Part shown: one piece after another, positions 1-6,729 of the stretch
Layout: every line of letters starts with the position of its first letter
Position numbering within the stretch: the first letter of the stretch is position 1
From: JANOGU01 sp031406135
GTDB lineage: Bacteria > Pseudomonadota > Alphaproteobacteria > Rhodobacterales > Rhodobacteraceae
Assembly (NCBI GenBank): GCA_031406135.1
Contig: JANOGU010000309.1
Location: forward strand, 1 to 10,854
Direction: 5' to 3'
Length of the DNA: 10,854 nucleotides
The notes under the pieces: generated by a model
Database searches by the model: none
What the model was told of the DNA's origin: nothing
Seen by the model: the letters and a program-made list of their open reading frames with translations, nothing else
Position numbers and translations under genes: made by a program

Positions 1-2043
1 CCGCCGCGCCTCGCGCGCCTCGGCCTCCGCCCGGGTCAGGTCGCCCAGCCGCAGCACCGCCGCCTCATGCGTCGCCCGCGCCGCCTGCGCCCGCGCCTCG
101 GCGACTGCCAGGTCGGCCTGCAAGACGGCCAGCCGGTTCACCTGGGTCAGCCGCACCGCCGCGGCGGTGGGCGCCTCGGCCCCGGCGCGGAACCCGTCCC
201 AGCGCCACAGGTCGCCCTCGCGGCTGACCACGCGCTGGCCCGGCGCCAGAAGCGCCTGCACCTCTGCCCCGCGCGCCCGGTCCACCAGCCCGAGGGCCGC
301 CAGACGCCGCGCCAGCGCCGGCGGCGCGGTCACCTGCGGGGCCAGCGGCACCACCCCCTCCGGCCAGCCGGCGGCGTCGGGATAGGGCGGCAGCGCTGCC
401 CAGCCCGAGCGGTCTGCGCCCGCCACCTCCGGCGCCCGCAGGTCATCGGCCAGCGCCGCGCCCAGCGCCGCCTCGTAGCCCGGGGTCACACCGATGCGGT
501 CGATCAGCCGCGGGCCGTCCCCCGCATCCCGCGCCAGCAGGCGCGCCACGGCCCCGGCCTCGGCCCGGATCGCTGCCGCCTCGCCCTCGGCCGCCGACCG
601 CGCGGCGCGCGCCTCGGCCTCGGTGGTCGCGACGGCAGCGCGCGCTGCCTCGGCCTCGTCCAGCGCCGCTTCGGCCCCGGCCATTTGTATGGTCGCAGCT
701 GCGGCGCCGGTTTCCGCCAGGGCCAGCGCGTCAGAGGCGCTGGCCTCCGACAGCGCAGCCTCCGCCGCCGCCCCTTCCGCCCCTGCCGCGGCTGTGGCAG
801 CGCGCTGTCGCGCTGCCTCGGCGTCGGCCAGTGCCCGCTCGGCGGACTGGTGTGCGGCGGCCAGACGCGCCGTGGCTTCGGTGCGAGCCGCCGCCTCGGC
901 CTCGGCCTCGGCCAGCGTCGCGGCAGCGGTCGAGGCCGCGGCCGCCAGCGCCGCAATAGCCTCGACCTCTCCGCCGGCTGCCGCGGCAAGATCAGCCGCC
1001 TCGGCCTCCAGCCTGTCGATGGTCGCGCCGGCATCCTCGGCCAGTTGCGCCTCGCGCGCCGCATCGCGGTCCAGTTCCTCGATCCGCGCCGCCAGCGCCG
1101 TCAGCCGTCCCCGGGCGCGGTTCTCCGCTTCGGCCAGCCGCTCGCCCTCCACCGCCACGCGGGCCGCGACGGCGCCGGCGATCGCCTCTTCCTCGCGCAG
1201 CGCGGGCAACGCGCCTTCCGCCGCCTCGCGTGCCTCGCCCGCCCGGCGCGCCGCGATCTCGGCCTGCGACACCGCAACGAGCCGCGCGCGCATCCCGGCC
1301 TCGGCTGCCTGCACCGCCTGATCGGCTTCGCGGAACCGCTGCCACAGCAGCATCCCTTCCGCCCGGCGCAACTCTTCCGACAGGTCGCGGAACCGTGCCG
1401 CCGCCTTCGCTTGCCGGGACAGTGCCACCAGCTGCTGCGCCAGCGCGTCGAGCACGTCATCGACCCGGGCGAGGTTCGCCTCGGTCGCCTGCAGCCGCAG
1501 TTCCGCCTCGTGCCGCCGCGCGTAAAGGCCGCCGATCCCGGCCGCATCCTCCAGCACCCGCCGCCGCGACTGGGGCTTGGCCGCGATCAGTTCCGCGATC
1601 TGCCCCTGCCGCACCAGCGCCGGGGAATGCGAGCCGGTGGAGGCATCGGCGAACAGCAGCTGCACATCGCGCGCGCGCACCTCCTTGCCGGCCATGCGGA
1701 AGACCGAGCCCAGGTCGCGGGTGATCCGGCGCACGATCTCGATCTCGTCGCGGTCGTTGAAGCCTGCGGGCGCCAGCCGCTCGCGGTTGTCGATGCCCAG
1801 CGCCACCTCGGCATAAGCGCGCGCGCCTCGGCTGGCGGCGCCGTTGAAGATCACGTCCTCCATCCCCGCGCCGCGCATCGCCGTGGGGCGGTTCTCGCCC
1901 ATCACCCAGCGCAGCGCTTCCAGCAGGTTCGACTTGCCGCAGCCGTTCGGGCCCACGATGCCGGTCAGGCCCTCGTGGATCGGCATCTCCGTGGGGTCCA
2001 CGAAGCTCTTGAAGCCGTTGAGACGAAGCTTGGTGAAACGCAA
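1..2043 (-). CDS. smc: Chromosome segregation protein Smc, N-terminal part (cut by left window edge)
   Basis: ATPase subunit of the bacterial condensin Smc-ScpAB, which compacts and helps segregate the nucleoid. 681 codons are present and the frame has no stop down to base 1; the family is usually about 1,150 residues, so the C-terminal coil and signature/Walker B half lie outside. The start is TTG (bases 2043-2041), giving (M)RFTKLRLNGFKSF, the usual alphaproteobacterial Smc beginning; the only upstream codons before an in-frame TGA at 2097 contain no ATG/GTG/TTG. The Walker A GPNGCGKS is at residues 31-38, the Q-loop region VRQGQIAE at about 144-151, and LEDAAGIGGLYARR at about 164-177. A very Ala/Glu/Arg-rich coiled coil runs from about 175 to 500 (repeated GAG/GCC codons, looking low-complexity at DNA level). 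The hinge begins near residue 503 (LIDRIGVTPGYEAALGAAL). Only a weak GAG lies before the TTG. Identification is secure; the exact start is likely. Confidence 0.95.
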   Translation of the reverse strand, partial: MRFTKLRLNGFKSFVDPTEMPIHEGLTGIVGPNGCGKSNLLEALRWVMGENRPTAMRGAGMEDVIFNGAASRGARAYAEVALGIDNRERLAPAGFNDRDEIEIVRRITRDLGSVFRMAGKEVRARDVQLLFADASTGSHSPALVRQGQIAELIAAKPQSRRRVLEDAAGIGGLYARRHEAELRLQATEANLARVDDVLDALAQQLVALSRQAKAAARFRDLSEELRRAEGMLLWQRFREADQAVQAAEAGMRARLVAVSQAEIAARRAGEAREAAEGALPALREEEAIAGAVAARVAVEGERLAEAENRARGRLTALAARIEELDRDAAREAQLAEDAGATIDRLEAEAADLAAAAGGEVEAIAALAAAASTAAATLAEAEAEAAARTEATARLAAAHQSAERALADAEAARQRAATAAAGAEGAAAEAALSEASASDALALAETGAAAATIQMAGAEAALDEAEAARAAVATTEAEARAARSAAEGEAAAIRAEAGAVARLLARDAGDGPRLIDRIGVTPGYEAALGAALADDLRAPEVAGADRSGWAALPPYPDAAGWPEGVVPLAPQVTAPPALARRLAALGLVDRARGAEVQALLAPGQRVVSREGDLWRWDGFRAGAEAPTAAAVRLTQVNRLAVLQADLAVAEARAQAARATHEAAVLRLGDLTRAEAEAREARR

Positions 2044-2069
2044 AGGGGACTCGCAGGCCAGGACGCGGC

Positions 2070-2098
2070 AGTGTCCCGGGCGCCGCAGGGGGAGTCAA
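2070..2098 (-). promoter_or_regulatory. Putative smc promoter
   Basis: Reading the minus strand, TTGACT (2098-2093, five of six to the TTGACA -35 consensus) is followed after exactly 17 bp by GACACT (2075-2070, three of six to TATAAT). This predicts transcription starting near 2062, about 20 nt before the TTG start of smc. The -35 box overlaps a GANTC sequence (GAGTC on plus, 2092-2096). This is a pattern match only; the -10 element is weak. Confidence 0.4.
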
Positions 2099-2132
2099 CC
2101 CGGGCGCCCTGCATCTCGCGGTCGGGCGGCGG

Positions 2133-2141
2133 TTATCCACA
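2133..2141 (+). promoter_or_regulatory. DnaA-box consensus sequence
   Basis: TTATCCACA on the plus strand is an exact match to the strong DnaA box (E. coli R1 type). It lies about 90 bp upstream of the smc start, on the upstream side of the putative -35 box. A 9-mer with this AT content is unlikely by chance in a 295-bp GC-rich spacer, but I see only this single perfect box and no AT-rich unwinding element. Regulation by DnaA is more plausible than an origin. Confidence 0.5.
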
Positions 2142-2212
2142 AGATGTTGGAACCGCCCAGGGTGATTCGCAGGCCATGGTTAACGTGGCGCGTCGGGCTG
2201 TTTGTCGTGACC

Positions 2213-2245
2213 GATGCCCGACGGATGCCCGACAGGAGCCCGACC
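2213..2245 (+). repeat. Three tandem 11-bp repeats (GCCCGAC core)
   Basis: Three units follow without gaps: GATGCCCGACG, GATGCCCGACA and GGAGCCCGACC. The GCCCGAC core starts at 2216, 2227 and 2238, an exact 11-bp period, about one helical turn. Inverted copies of the core (GTCGGGC) lie at 2192-2198 and 2121-2127, so five copies occupy 124 bp between the divergent smc and acetyltransferase genes. The arrangement resembles an operator or iteron array. The binding protein is unknown. Confidence 0.6.
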
Positions 2246-2302
2246 GCGCCGCAACGCCCAACTCTTTGATCCGGCGAAGATTGATGCGGCGCACGCAGCA
2301 CC

Positions 2303-2331
2303 TTGCCGGGCTCCGCCGCGTTGGCGTCAAT
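2303..2331 (+). promoter_or_regulatory. Putative promoter of the acetyltransferase gene
   Basis: TTGCCG (2303-2308, four of six to consensus) and GTCAAT (2326-2331, three of six) are separated by exactly 17 bp. The predicted transcription start falls at about 2338-2339, the first base of the ATG. No Shine-Dalgarno sequence precedes that ATG, so a leaderless mRNA fits both observations. Pattern match only. Confidence 0.35.
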
Positions 2332-2338
2332 ACCCCCC

Positions 2339-2800
2339 ATGCCAGAGCCGCACCATGCCACCGATCCCTTCGACTGGTCCGCGCTCCTCGCCCTGATCCA
2401 CCGTGCGTTTGCCGGGATGGAAGGCCGGATCGATCCACCTTCTTCGCTATACCGGCTGACTGCGGAGGGACTGGCCGGAAAGGCCCGGGAGGGCGAGGTC
2501 TGGGTGATCGGGTCGCCGCCCCTTGCCTGCGTCGTGCTGACGCCGGAGGCGGACGCGCTTCACCTCGGCAAGCTCGCGGTGGACCCCGGGGCGCAAGGGC
2601 AGGGGCACGGGCGGGCGCTGGTGGCGCTGGCGGAAGCGCGGGGCAGGGCGCAGGGCAAACCCGCCCTGCGCCTGCAGGCGCGGGTGGAACTGGTCGAAAA
2701 TCACCTGTTCTTCCAGAGGCTTGGCTTCCGCGAGGTGGCCCGGACCGCGCATCCGGGCTACGACCGGCCGACCTCGATCACCTTCCTGAAACCGCTCTGA
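2339..2800 (+). CDS. GNAT family N-acetyltransferase
   Basis: A 153-residue acetyl-CoA-dependent acyltransferase of the GNAT fold, presumably cytoplasmic; the acceptor substrate cannot be told. Motif A follows a beta strand (LHLGKLAVDP, residues 75-84) and contains the acetyl-CoA pyrophosphate-binding loop QGQGHG at 86-91. The C-terminal FFQRLGFREVARTAHPGY (124-141) is the usual GNAT motif B region. The conserved-looking GRIDPPSSLYRLT segment sits at about 29-41. I chose ATG 2339 because the only alternative upstream start in frame (TTG 2303) adds an unlikely 12-residue leader and coincides with a possible -35 box. No ribosome-binding site is seen before either. The gene is divergent from smc, and its last 23 bp overlap the 3' end of the convergent flavoprotein gene. 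Confidence 0.85.
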   Translation: MPEPHHATDPFDWSALLALIHRAFAGMEGRIDPPSSLYRLTAEGLAGKAREGEVWVIGSPPLACVVLTPEADALHLGKLAVDPGAQGQGHGRALVALAEARGRAQGKPALRLQARVELVENHLFFQRLGFREVARTAHPGYDRPTSITFLKPL

Positions 2801-3956
2801 CCGCATGCCGCCCGGCCCAGAGGCCGGTGGCCAGGCAGCCGCTCAAGAGGTAGCCGCCCGTCGGCGCCTCCCAGTCCAACATCTCGCCGCAGGCGAAGAC
2901 CCCGGGCAGCGCCCGCAGCTCCAGCCCCTCGGTCACAGCGGCCCGGGTCACCCCGCCGGCGGTGGAGATTGCTTCGTCGATAGGCCAGGGGCCCTTCAGC
3001 GGCACCGACAGGGCCTTGAGGACGCCCGCAAGAGCGACAGGATCGGCGGGCAAGGGCCGCCCGAACTCCTGCGCCAGCGCCGCGGATACGGGCGAAAGCC
3101 CGAGCTTCCTCAATCGGTTGGCCATTGACTCCCCGGCCCGCATCCGGGCCAGCCGCACCGCGGTCTCGGCGGCGGCAAGGTCCGGCATCAGGTCCAGCGT
3201 CAGCCCCGCCCCCACCCGCAGGGCACGGCTGACAGCGTAGAGCCCCCCGCCCTCCAAGCCTTTGGCGGAGATCACGAATTCCCCACGTTCGCGGCGTCTG
3301 TCAGGCAGGCACAGCGCCACGCCCTTCACCGGCTGCCCGAAGTGCCGCGCCATATGGGCTGACCAATCGACCGCGAACCCCATGTTGGCCGGCTGAAAAT
3401 CCGCCACCGCCACCCCCGCCGCCCGCAGCGGCGCGACCCAGCCGCCATCCGACCCCAGCCGCGCCCAGCTTCCCCCACCCATGGCGAGCACGGTGACATC
3501 GGCTACTACATCCTGCGGCCCCTCCGGTGTCAGGAAGCGGTGCCGCTGGCCGGACACCCCTTCCCAACGCCACCGCGTCCGCACCTCCACCCCCAGCCCG
3601 GAAAGGCGCGCCAGCCAGGCCCGCAGCAGCGGCGAGGCCTTCATCGCGACCGGGAACACGCGACCCGACGAGCCGGTGAACACCGCCTGCCCGAGCCCTT
3701 GCGCCCAGGCCGCCACTTCGGCCGGACCAAACGCCGCCAACATCGGATCGAGCCAGCCGGCCGGGTCGTAGGCCGCTGAAAACGCTCCGAAGCCTTCGTC
3801 CTTGGTCAGGTTCAGCCCGGACTTCCCCGCCATCAGGAACTTGCGTCCGACACTGCCCTTGCCCTCGCAGACGACCACCCGGACGCCGGCCGAGGCCATC
3901 GCCTCCGCCGCCATCAGCCCCGCCGGACCGCCGCCCACGACCAGCGCGGTGGTCAT
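2778..3956 (-). CDS. FAD-dependent flavoprotein, TIGR03862 / HI0933-like (YhiN-type) family
   Basis: 392 residues, a typical family length. The N-terminal Rossmann motif VVGGGPAGLMAAEAMASAG (residues 6-24) binds the FAD ADP moiety and ends in the ribose-binding acid CE at about 30-31. The family segment RKFLMAGKSGLNLTK follows at about 38-52, then a TGSSGRVFP segment, and near the C terminus a second FAD-contacting block CGEMLDWEAPTGGYLLSG at about 356-373. Members are annotated as uncharacterized NAD(P)/FAD-dependent oxidoreductases, and the reaction is not known. Its ATG overlaps the stop of the upstream glutamine-synthetase-like gene (ATGA, 3953-3956), so it is probably translationally coupled and is the last gene of that operon. 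Longer in-frame extensions upstream are shadows of the ligase gene. Its 3' end overlaps the acetyltransferase by 23 bp on the opposite strand. Confidence 0.88.
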   Translation of the reverse strand: MTTALVVGGGPAGLMAAEAMASAGVRVVVCEGKGSVGRKFLMAGKSGLNLTKDEGFGAFSAAYDPAGWLDPMLAAFGPAEVAAWAQGLGQAVFTGSSGRVFPVAMKASPLLRAWLARLSGLGVEVRTRWRWEGVSGQRHRFLTPEGPQDVVADVTVLAMGGGSWARLGSDGGWVAPLRAAGVAVADFQPANMGFAVDWSAHMARHFGQPVKGVALCLPDRRRERGEFVISAKGLEGGGLYAVSRALRVGAGLTLDLMPDLAAAETAVRLARMRAGESMANRLRKLGLSPVSAALAQEFGRPLPADPVALAGVLKALSVPLKGPWPIDEAISTAGGVTRAAVTEGLELRALPGVFACGEMLDWEAPTGGYLLSGCLATGLWAGRHAVRAVSGR

Positions 3957-5332
3957 ACCGTGTGCAGGTAGAGGTCGAAATCCACGTCCGGCACGGTGCG
4001 TGCCACGCGGGCGTATTCCGCCGCCTTGATCGCGGTGAAGGTGCGGTGCAATTCCTCGCCCAGCGCGTCCTTCAGGAAGGCCGAGCCCTGCGCCGCGGCA
4101 ATCGCCTCGCGCCAGTCGCGCGGGATTTTCGCATCCGTTTCCGCGGCATAGCCGTTGCCCGTGGTCTCTGGCCCCGGGTCGATCCGCTCCGCCAGCCCCT
4201 TGCGCAGCGCCGCCAGAACCGTGGTCGCCACCAGATAGGCGTTGGCATCGACCCCCGCCGGCCGGTGCTCGATCCGCCTCGCGCGGATGTCCCCGGCCGG
4301 GATGCGCAGTGCCACGGAACGGTTGTTGACCCCCCAGGTCGGCGCCACCGGGGCATAGCTCTGGCTGGCGAAGCGGCGCCAGGAATTGGCGTGGGGGGCA
4401 AAGACCAGCATGCTCTCGCCCATCGTGGCGAGCATTCCGCCCATCGCGTGGCGGATCGCCTCCGACCACTGCCCCTCTGCCGCCTCCTTGAAAACGTTGT
4501 GCTTCTTGCTGTCCATCAGCGATACGTGGAAATGCATCCCCGAGCCCGCATAATCGGCGATCGGCTTGGCCATGAAACAGGCGGTTACCCCACGCGCGCG
4601 CGCCTGCGCCCGTACGATCCGCTTCAGCCGCATCAGGTCGTCCGCCGCCTGCGCCACATCCTCGCGGTAATGGAGCGTCAGTTCATATTGGCCCGGCGCG
4701 TATTCCGAAATCATCGTCTCGGCGGTGATCCCGGCCAGGTCCGCACCCCGGTAGATGTCGGAGAACAGCGGCAGCATCCCGTGCAACTGGTCAACGGAAT
4801 AGACCTCCGTCCGCGACGTCGGCCGCCCGTCCAGCACATCCGCCGCGGGGCGCACCTTGCCGTCGGCCTCCCGCGTCAGCAGGAAGAATTCCAGCTCGAA
4901 CGCCGCCGCCGGCCGCAGCCCCTGCGCCGCGAGCGCCGCGACCTGGCGGGCCAGCGCATGGCGCGGGTCGGGGCCGAAGGGGGCGCCGTCGAGTGTGTAG
5001 ATCGACATGAACACCTCGGCCCGTGCGGGTGAGGTGTTGTGCAACCGCTTCAAGGTGCCCGGCACCGGCCAGGCGCGCAGGTCGCCGTCGCCCTGATCCC
5101 AGATCAGCCCGGTCTCGTGCACGTCCTCGCCGCAGATGTCGAGGCCGAGGATCGAGATCGGCAGGTGCCGGCCGCCGCTGTAGAACGCCGCGAGCTCGTG
5201 CCGCCGGATGATCTTTCCCCGCCCGATGCCGTTGGTGTCGAACAGAACGATATCAATGGCTTCCACGTCCGGGTGGGCGGCGAGGAAGGCCTCGGCCTCT
5301 TCCGCAGTGGAGCCGGAAGGGGAAAGGGTCAT
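3953..5332 (-). CDS. Glutamine synthetase family protein (probable gamma-glutamyl-amine/amide ligase)
   Basis: 459 residues with the full set of GS landmarks: an N-terminal beta-grasp region (AIDIVLFDTNGIGRGKIIRR, 25-44), metal-binding glutamates in FELEFFLL (E146/E148), SEYAPGQYEL (E210/E217), the ATP/glutamate loop GSGMHFHVSL (263-272, His267/269), NRSVALRIP (Arg343) and RRIEHRPAGVDANAYL (E355, R357). The chemistry is ATP-dependent amidation of a glutamate gamma-carboxylate. The adenylylation-loop motif of true GlnA is not evident; the corresponding region reads PGPETTGNGY, as in GS-like enzymes that act on amines such as PuuA. Pairing with an aminotransferase, with 4-bp ATGA overlaps on both sides (5329-5332 and 3953-3956), supports a role in amine or amino-acid use rather than ammonia assimilation. 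The substrate is unknown, and ammonia-dependent glutamine synthesis cannot be excluded. Confidence 0.88.
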   Translation of the reverse strand: MTLSPSGSTAEEAEAFLAAHPDVEAIDIVLFDTNGIGRGKIIRRHELAAFYSGGRHLPISILGLDICGEDVHETGLIWDQGDGDLRAWPVPGTLKRLHNTSPARAEVFMSIYTLDGAPFGPDPRHALARQVAALAAQGLRPAAAFELEFFLLTREADGKVRPAADVLDGRPTSRTEVYSVDQLHGMLPLFSDIYRGADLAGITAETMISEYAPGQYELTLHYREDVAQAADDLMRLKRIVRAQARARGVTACFMAKPIADYAGSGMHFHVSLMDSKKHNVFKEAAEGQWSEAIRHAMGGMLATMGESMLVFAPHANSWRRFASQSYAPVAPTWGVNNRSVALRIPAGDIRARRIEHRPAGVDANAYLVATTVLAALRKGLAERIDPGPETTGNGYAAETDAKIPRDWREAIAAAQGSAFLKDALGEELHRTFTAIKAAEYARVARTVPDVDFDLYLHTV

Positions 5333-6705
5333 GCCGGCACCCGGTCGAACAGGTCGTCCAGCACCTCGCCGAAGGCCGCGACCAGCCGGTCGATCTGGCG
5401 CGTCTTCGTGGCGGGGGAGACCAGCATCATGTTGTGGAACGGCGCGATCAGGCTGCCGCGGTTCAGCAGCGACAGATGCACCGTCCGTTCCACCTGCGGC
5501 GCATGGGCCAGCGCCGCGTCGGCGCCGTTCTTCAGCGGGCCGGGGGCGCAGATGAACTCCACCCGCGCGCCGACGCGCGCCACGTGCCAGGGTGCGCCGA
5601 CCCGGGCGATCTCGGCGGAAAGCCCCTTTGCCAGGCGGGCGGCACCCTTCTCCATGCGGGCGAAGGCCTCGGGCGTGGCCACCTCGGACAGGGTGGCGAC
5701 CAGGCAGGCGAACTGCATCGGGTTCGCGGACAGCGTGGTGCCCATGCCGGAATGCCCGCCTTCGCGTGTCGCCTGCCAGGCCGTGAAGCGGTCGGCCACA
5801 GCGGGGGACAGGCCCCAGACCGCCGTGGGCATCCCGCCCGCCACGCACTTGCCGACCACCAGCATGTCGGCGGCAAGTCGGTGTACTCGCGCATAGCCGC
5901 CACGGCCAGACGACTGCGTATGGGTCTCGTCGATCATCAGGAGCGCGCCGTGCTTCGTGGCAAGGCTGCGCAGACCCTCCAGGAACCCCGGCGCAGGCAG
6001 CACCATGCAGGAGTTGGTCATCACGGGTTCTGTCAGGATCGCGGCCACGTCACCCTTCTTCAACGCCCTCTCCACCCCGTCGAGGTCGTTGAACTCGCAG
6101 GCGATGGCGCCGAGCGTCAGGTCCTGCACCTGGCCCACGAGCCCCGGGCGCGGGACGGTGCGGCCGTTGGCCAGTTCCACCATCGTCTCGTCCACGGTGC
6201 CGTGGTAGCAGCCGTTGAACACCAGCACCTTGGGCCGGCCGGTCACCGCGCGGGCCACCCGCAGGGCGAAGCGGTTGGCGTCGGTCGCCGTGGTGGCGAC
6301 CTGCCAGCGGAAGTCGCCGAAGGTCTCGGTCAGGAGCTTCCCCGCCGCCATCGCCGCCTCGGTCGGCAGCATGTAGGTGAGGCCCCGCTTCGCCTGTTTG
6401 CGGATCGCCTTGGCCAGGGCTTTGGGCGAATGGCCGAACATCGACCCGGTGTCGCCGAGGCAGAAGTCGTCGATGCCGTAGCCGTCGAGGTCGGTGAGCC
6501 GCGCGCCTTCCGCCCGGTCCACGACCAGCGGGAAGGGCATCGGCCAGTCCTTCATCCAGTGCATCGGCACCCGGTCGAGCCAGTGCCCCGCGCCCTCGGC
6601 CAACGCCGCCTGCGACTTCGGCCGGCTCTTTGTGTAGCGCGCCGTCTCGCGGCCAAAGACCGCCTCCAGCCGCGCCTTGCGGACCCCTGCCACCCTGTCG
6701 ATCAT
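5329..6705 (-). CDS. Class-III-fold PLP aminotransferase (glutamate-1-semialdehyde aminotransferase-like)
   Basis: 458 residues, cytoplasmic PLP enzyme of the fold-type I class III group, usually annotated 'aspartate aminotransferase family' or GSAM-like. The Schiff-base lysine is Lys286 in VVGKCVAGGMP. The PLP-nitrogen aspartate is Asp259 in LMIDETHTQSSG. The substrate/PLP-stacking block GCYHGT is at 165-170, and GTTLSANP at 322-329. The phosphate-binding turn reads TTATDAN (138-144) where class III enzymes usually show SGTEA/GSEA, marking a distinct subfamily. An N-terminal VPMHWMKDWPMPFPL segment (46-60) is also characteristic. The start ATG has a good ribosome-binding site (GGAGAGG, 6718-6712). 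The stop overlaps the ligase start (ATGA). The dnaE2 stop is only 24 bp upstream. The amino donor and acceptor cannot be deduced. Closest role guess: deamination of an amine or omega-amino acid processed with the neighbouring ligase. Confidence 0.85.
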   Translation of the reverse strand: MIDRVAGVRKARLEAVFGRETARYTKSRPKSQAALAEGAGHWLDRVPMHWMKDWPMPFPLVVDRAEGARLTDLDGYGIDDFCLGDTGSMFGHSPKALAKAIRKQAKRGLTYMLPTEAAMAAGKLLTETFGDFRWQVATTATDANRFALRVARAVTGRPKVLVFNGCYHGTVDETMVELANGRTVPRPGLVGQVQDLTLGAIACEFNDLDGVERALKKGDVAAILTEPVMTNSCMVLPAPGFLEGLRSLATKHGALLMIDETHTQSSGRGGYARVHRLAADMLVVGKCVAGGMPTAVWGLSPAVADRFTAWQATREGGHSGMGTTLSANPMQFACLVATLSEVATPEAFARMEKGAARLAKGLSAEIARVGAPWHVARVGARVEFICAPGPLKNGADAALAHAPQVERTVHLSLLNRGSLIAPFHNMMLVSPATKTRQIDRLVAAFGEVLDDLFDRVPA

Positions 6706-6711
6706 CTGCCA

Positions 6712-6718
6712 CCTCTCC
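6712..6718 (-). promoter_or_regulatory. Ribosome-binding site of the aminotransferase gene
   Basis: GGAGAGG on the minus strand lies 6 nt before the ATG at 6705. It is the strongest Shine-Dalgarno in the window and confirms that this gene begins independently just after the dnaE2 stop (6730). Confidence 0.7.
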
Positions 6719-6729
6719 GTCCTCGGCGA

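Larger units (their letters stand above)
2048..2168. promoter_or_regulatory. Cluster of three GANTC (CcrM-type) methylation sites upstream of smc
   Basis: GACTC at 2048-2052, GAGTC at 2092-2096 and GATTC at 2164-2168 lie within 121 bp. At this GC content one site per roughly 340 bp would be expected by chance. The middle site overlaps the putative smc -35 box, and the first lies in the predicted leader beside the start codon. In Alphaproteobacteria GANTC is the target of the cell-cycle methyltransferase CcrM, and sites in promoters can control transcription with GcrA. A GTTAAC palindrome (2179-2184), resembling a CtrA half-site, lies 10 bp further on. A regulatory role is inferred. Confidence 0.4.

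Noticed and set aside
560..1140. GCC/CTC-rich low-complexity stretch as a DNA repeat element
   Set aside because: It encodes the Ala/Glu-rich coiled coil of Smc on the minus strand; the repetitiveness follows from amino-acid composition and codon bias.
2044..2302. Chromosomal or plasmid replication origin (DnaA box plus iterons)
   Set aside because: Only one perfect DnaA box, no AT-rich unwinding stretch and no replication-initiator gene nearby; transcriptional control is the simpler reading.
2095..2438. Small minus-strand frames in the smc/acetyltransferase spacer
   Set aside because: No ribosome-binding site, no recognisable domain, and they overlap the promoter signals and the acetyltransferase 5' end.
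2812..2827. Hairpin CCGGCC-CAGA-GGCCGG just after the acetyltransferase stop, as a terminator
   Set aside because: It lies inside the flavoprotein coding sequence and has no T-run; GC-rich coding DNA gives such stems easily.
67..2853. A 928-codon plus-strand open frame opposite smc
   Set aside because: Antisense shadow in codon register with smc; the sequence is compositionally odd and it runs through the intergenic region and the acetyltransferase in the wrong frame.
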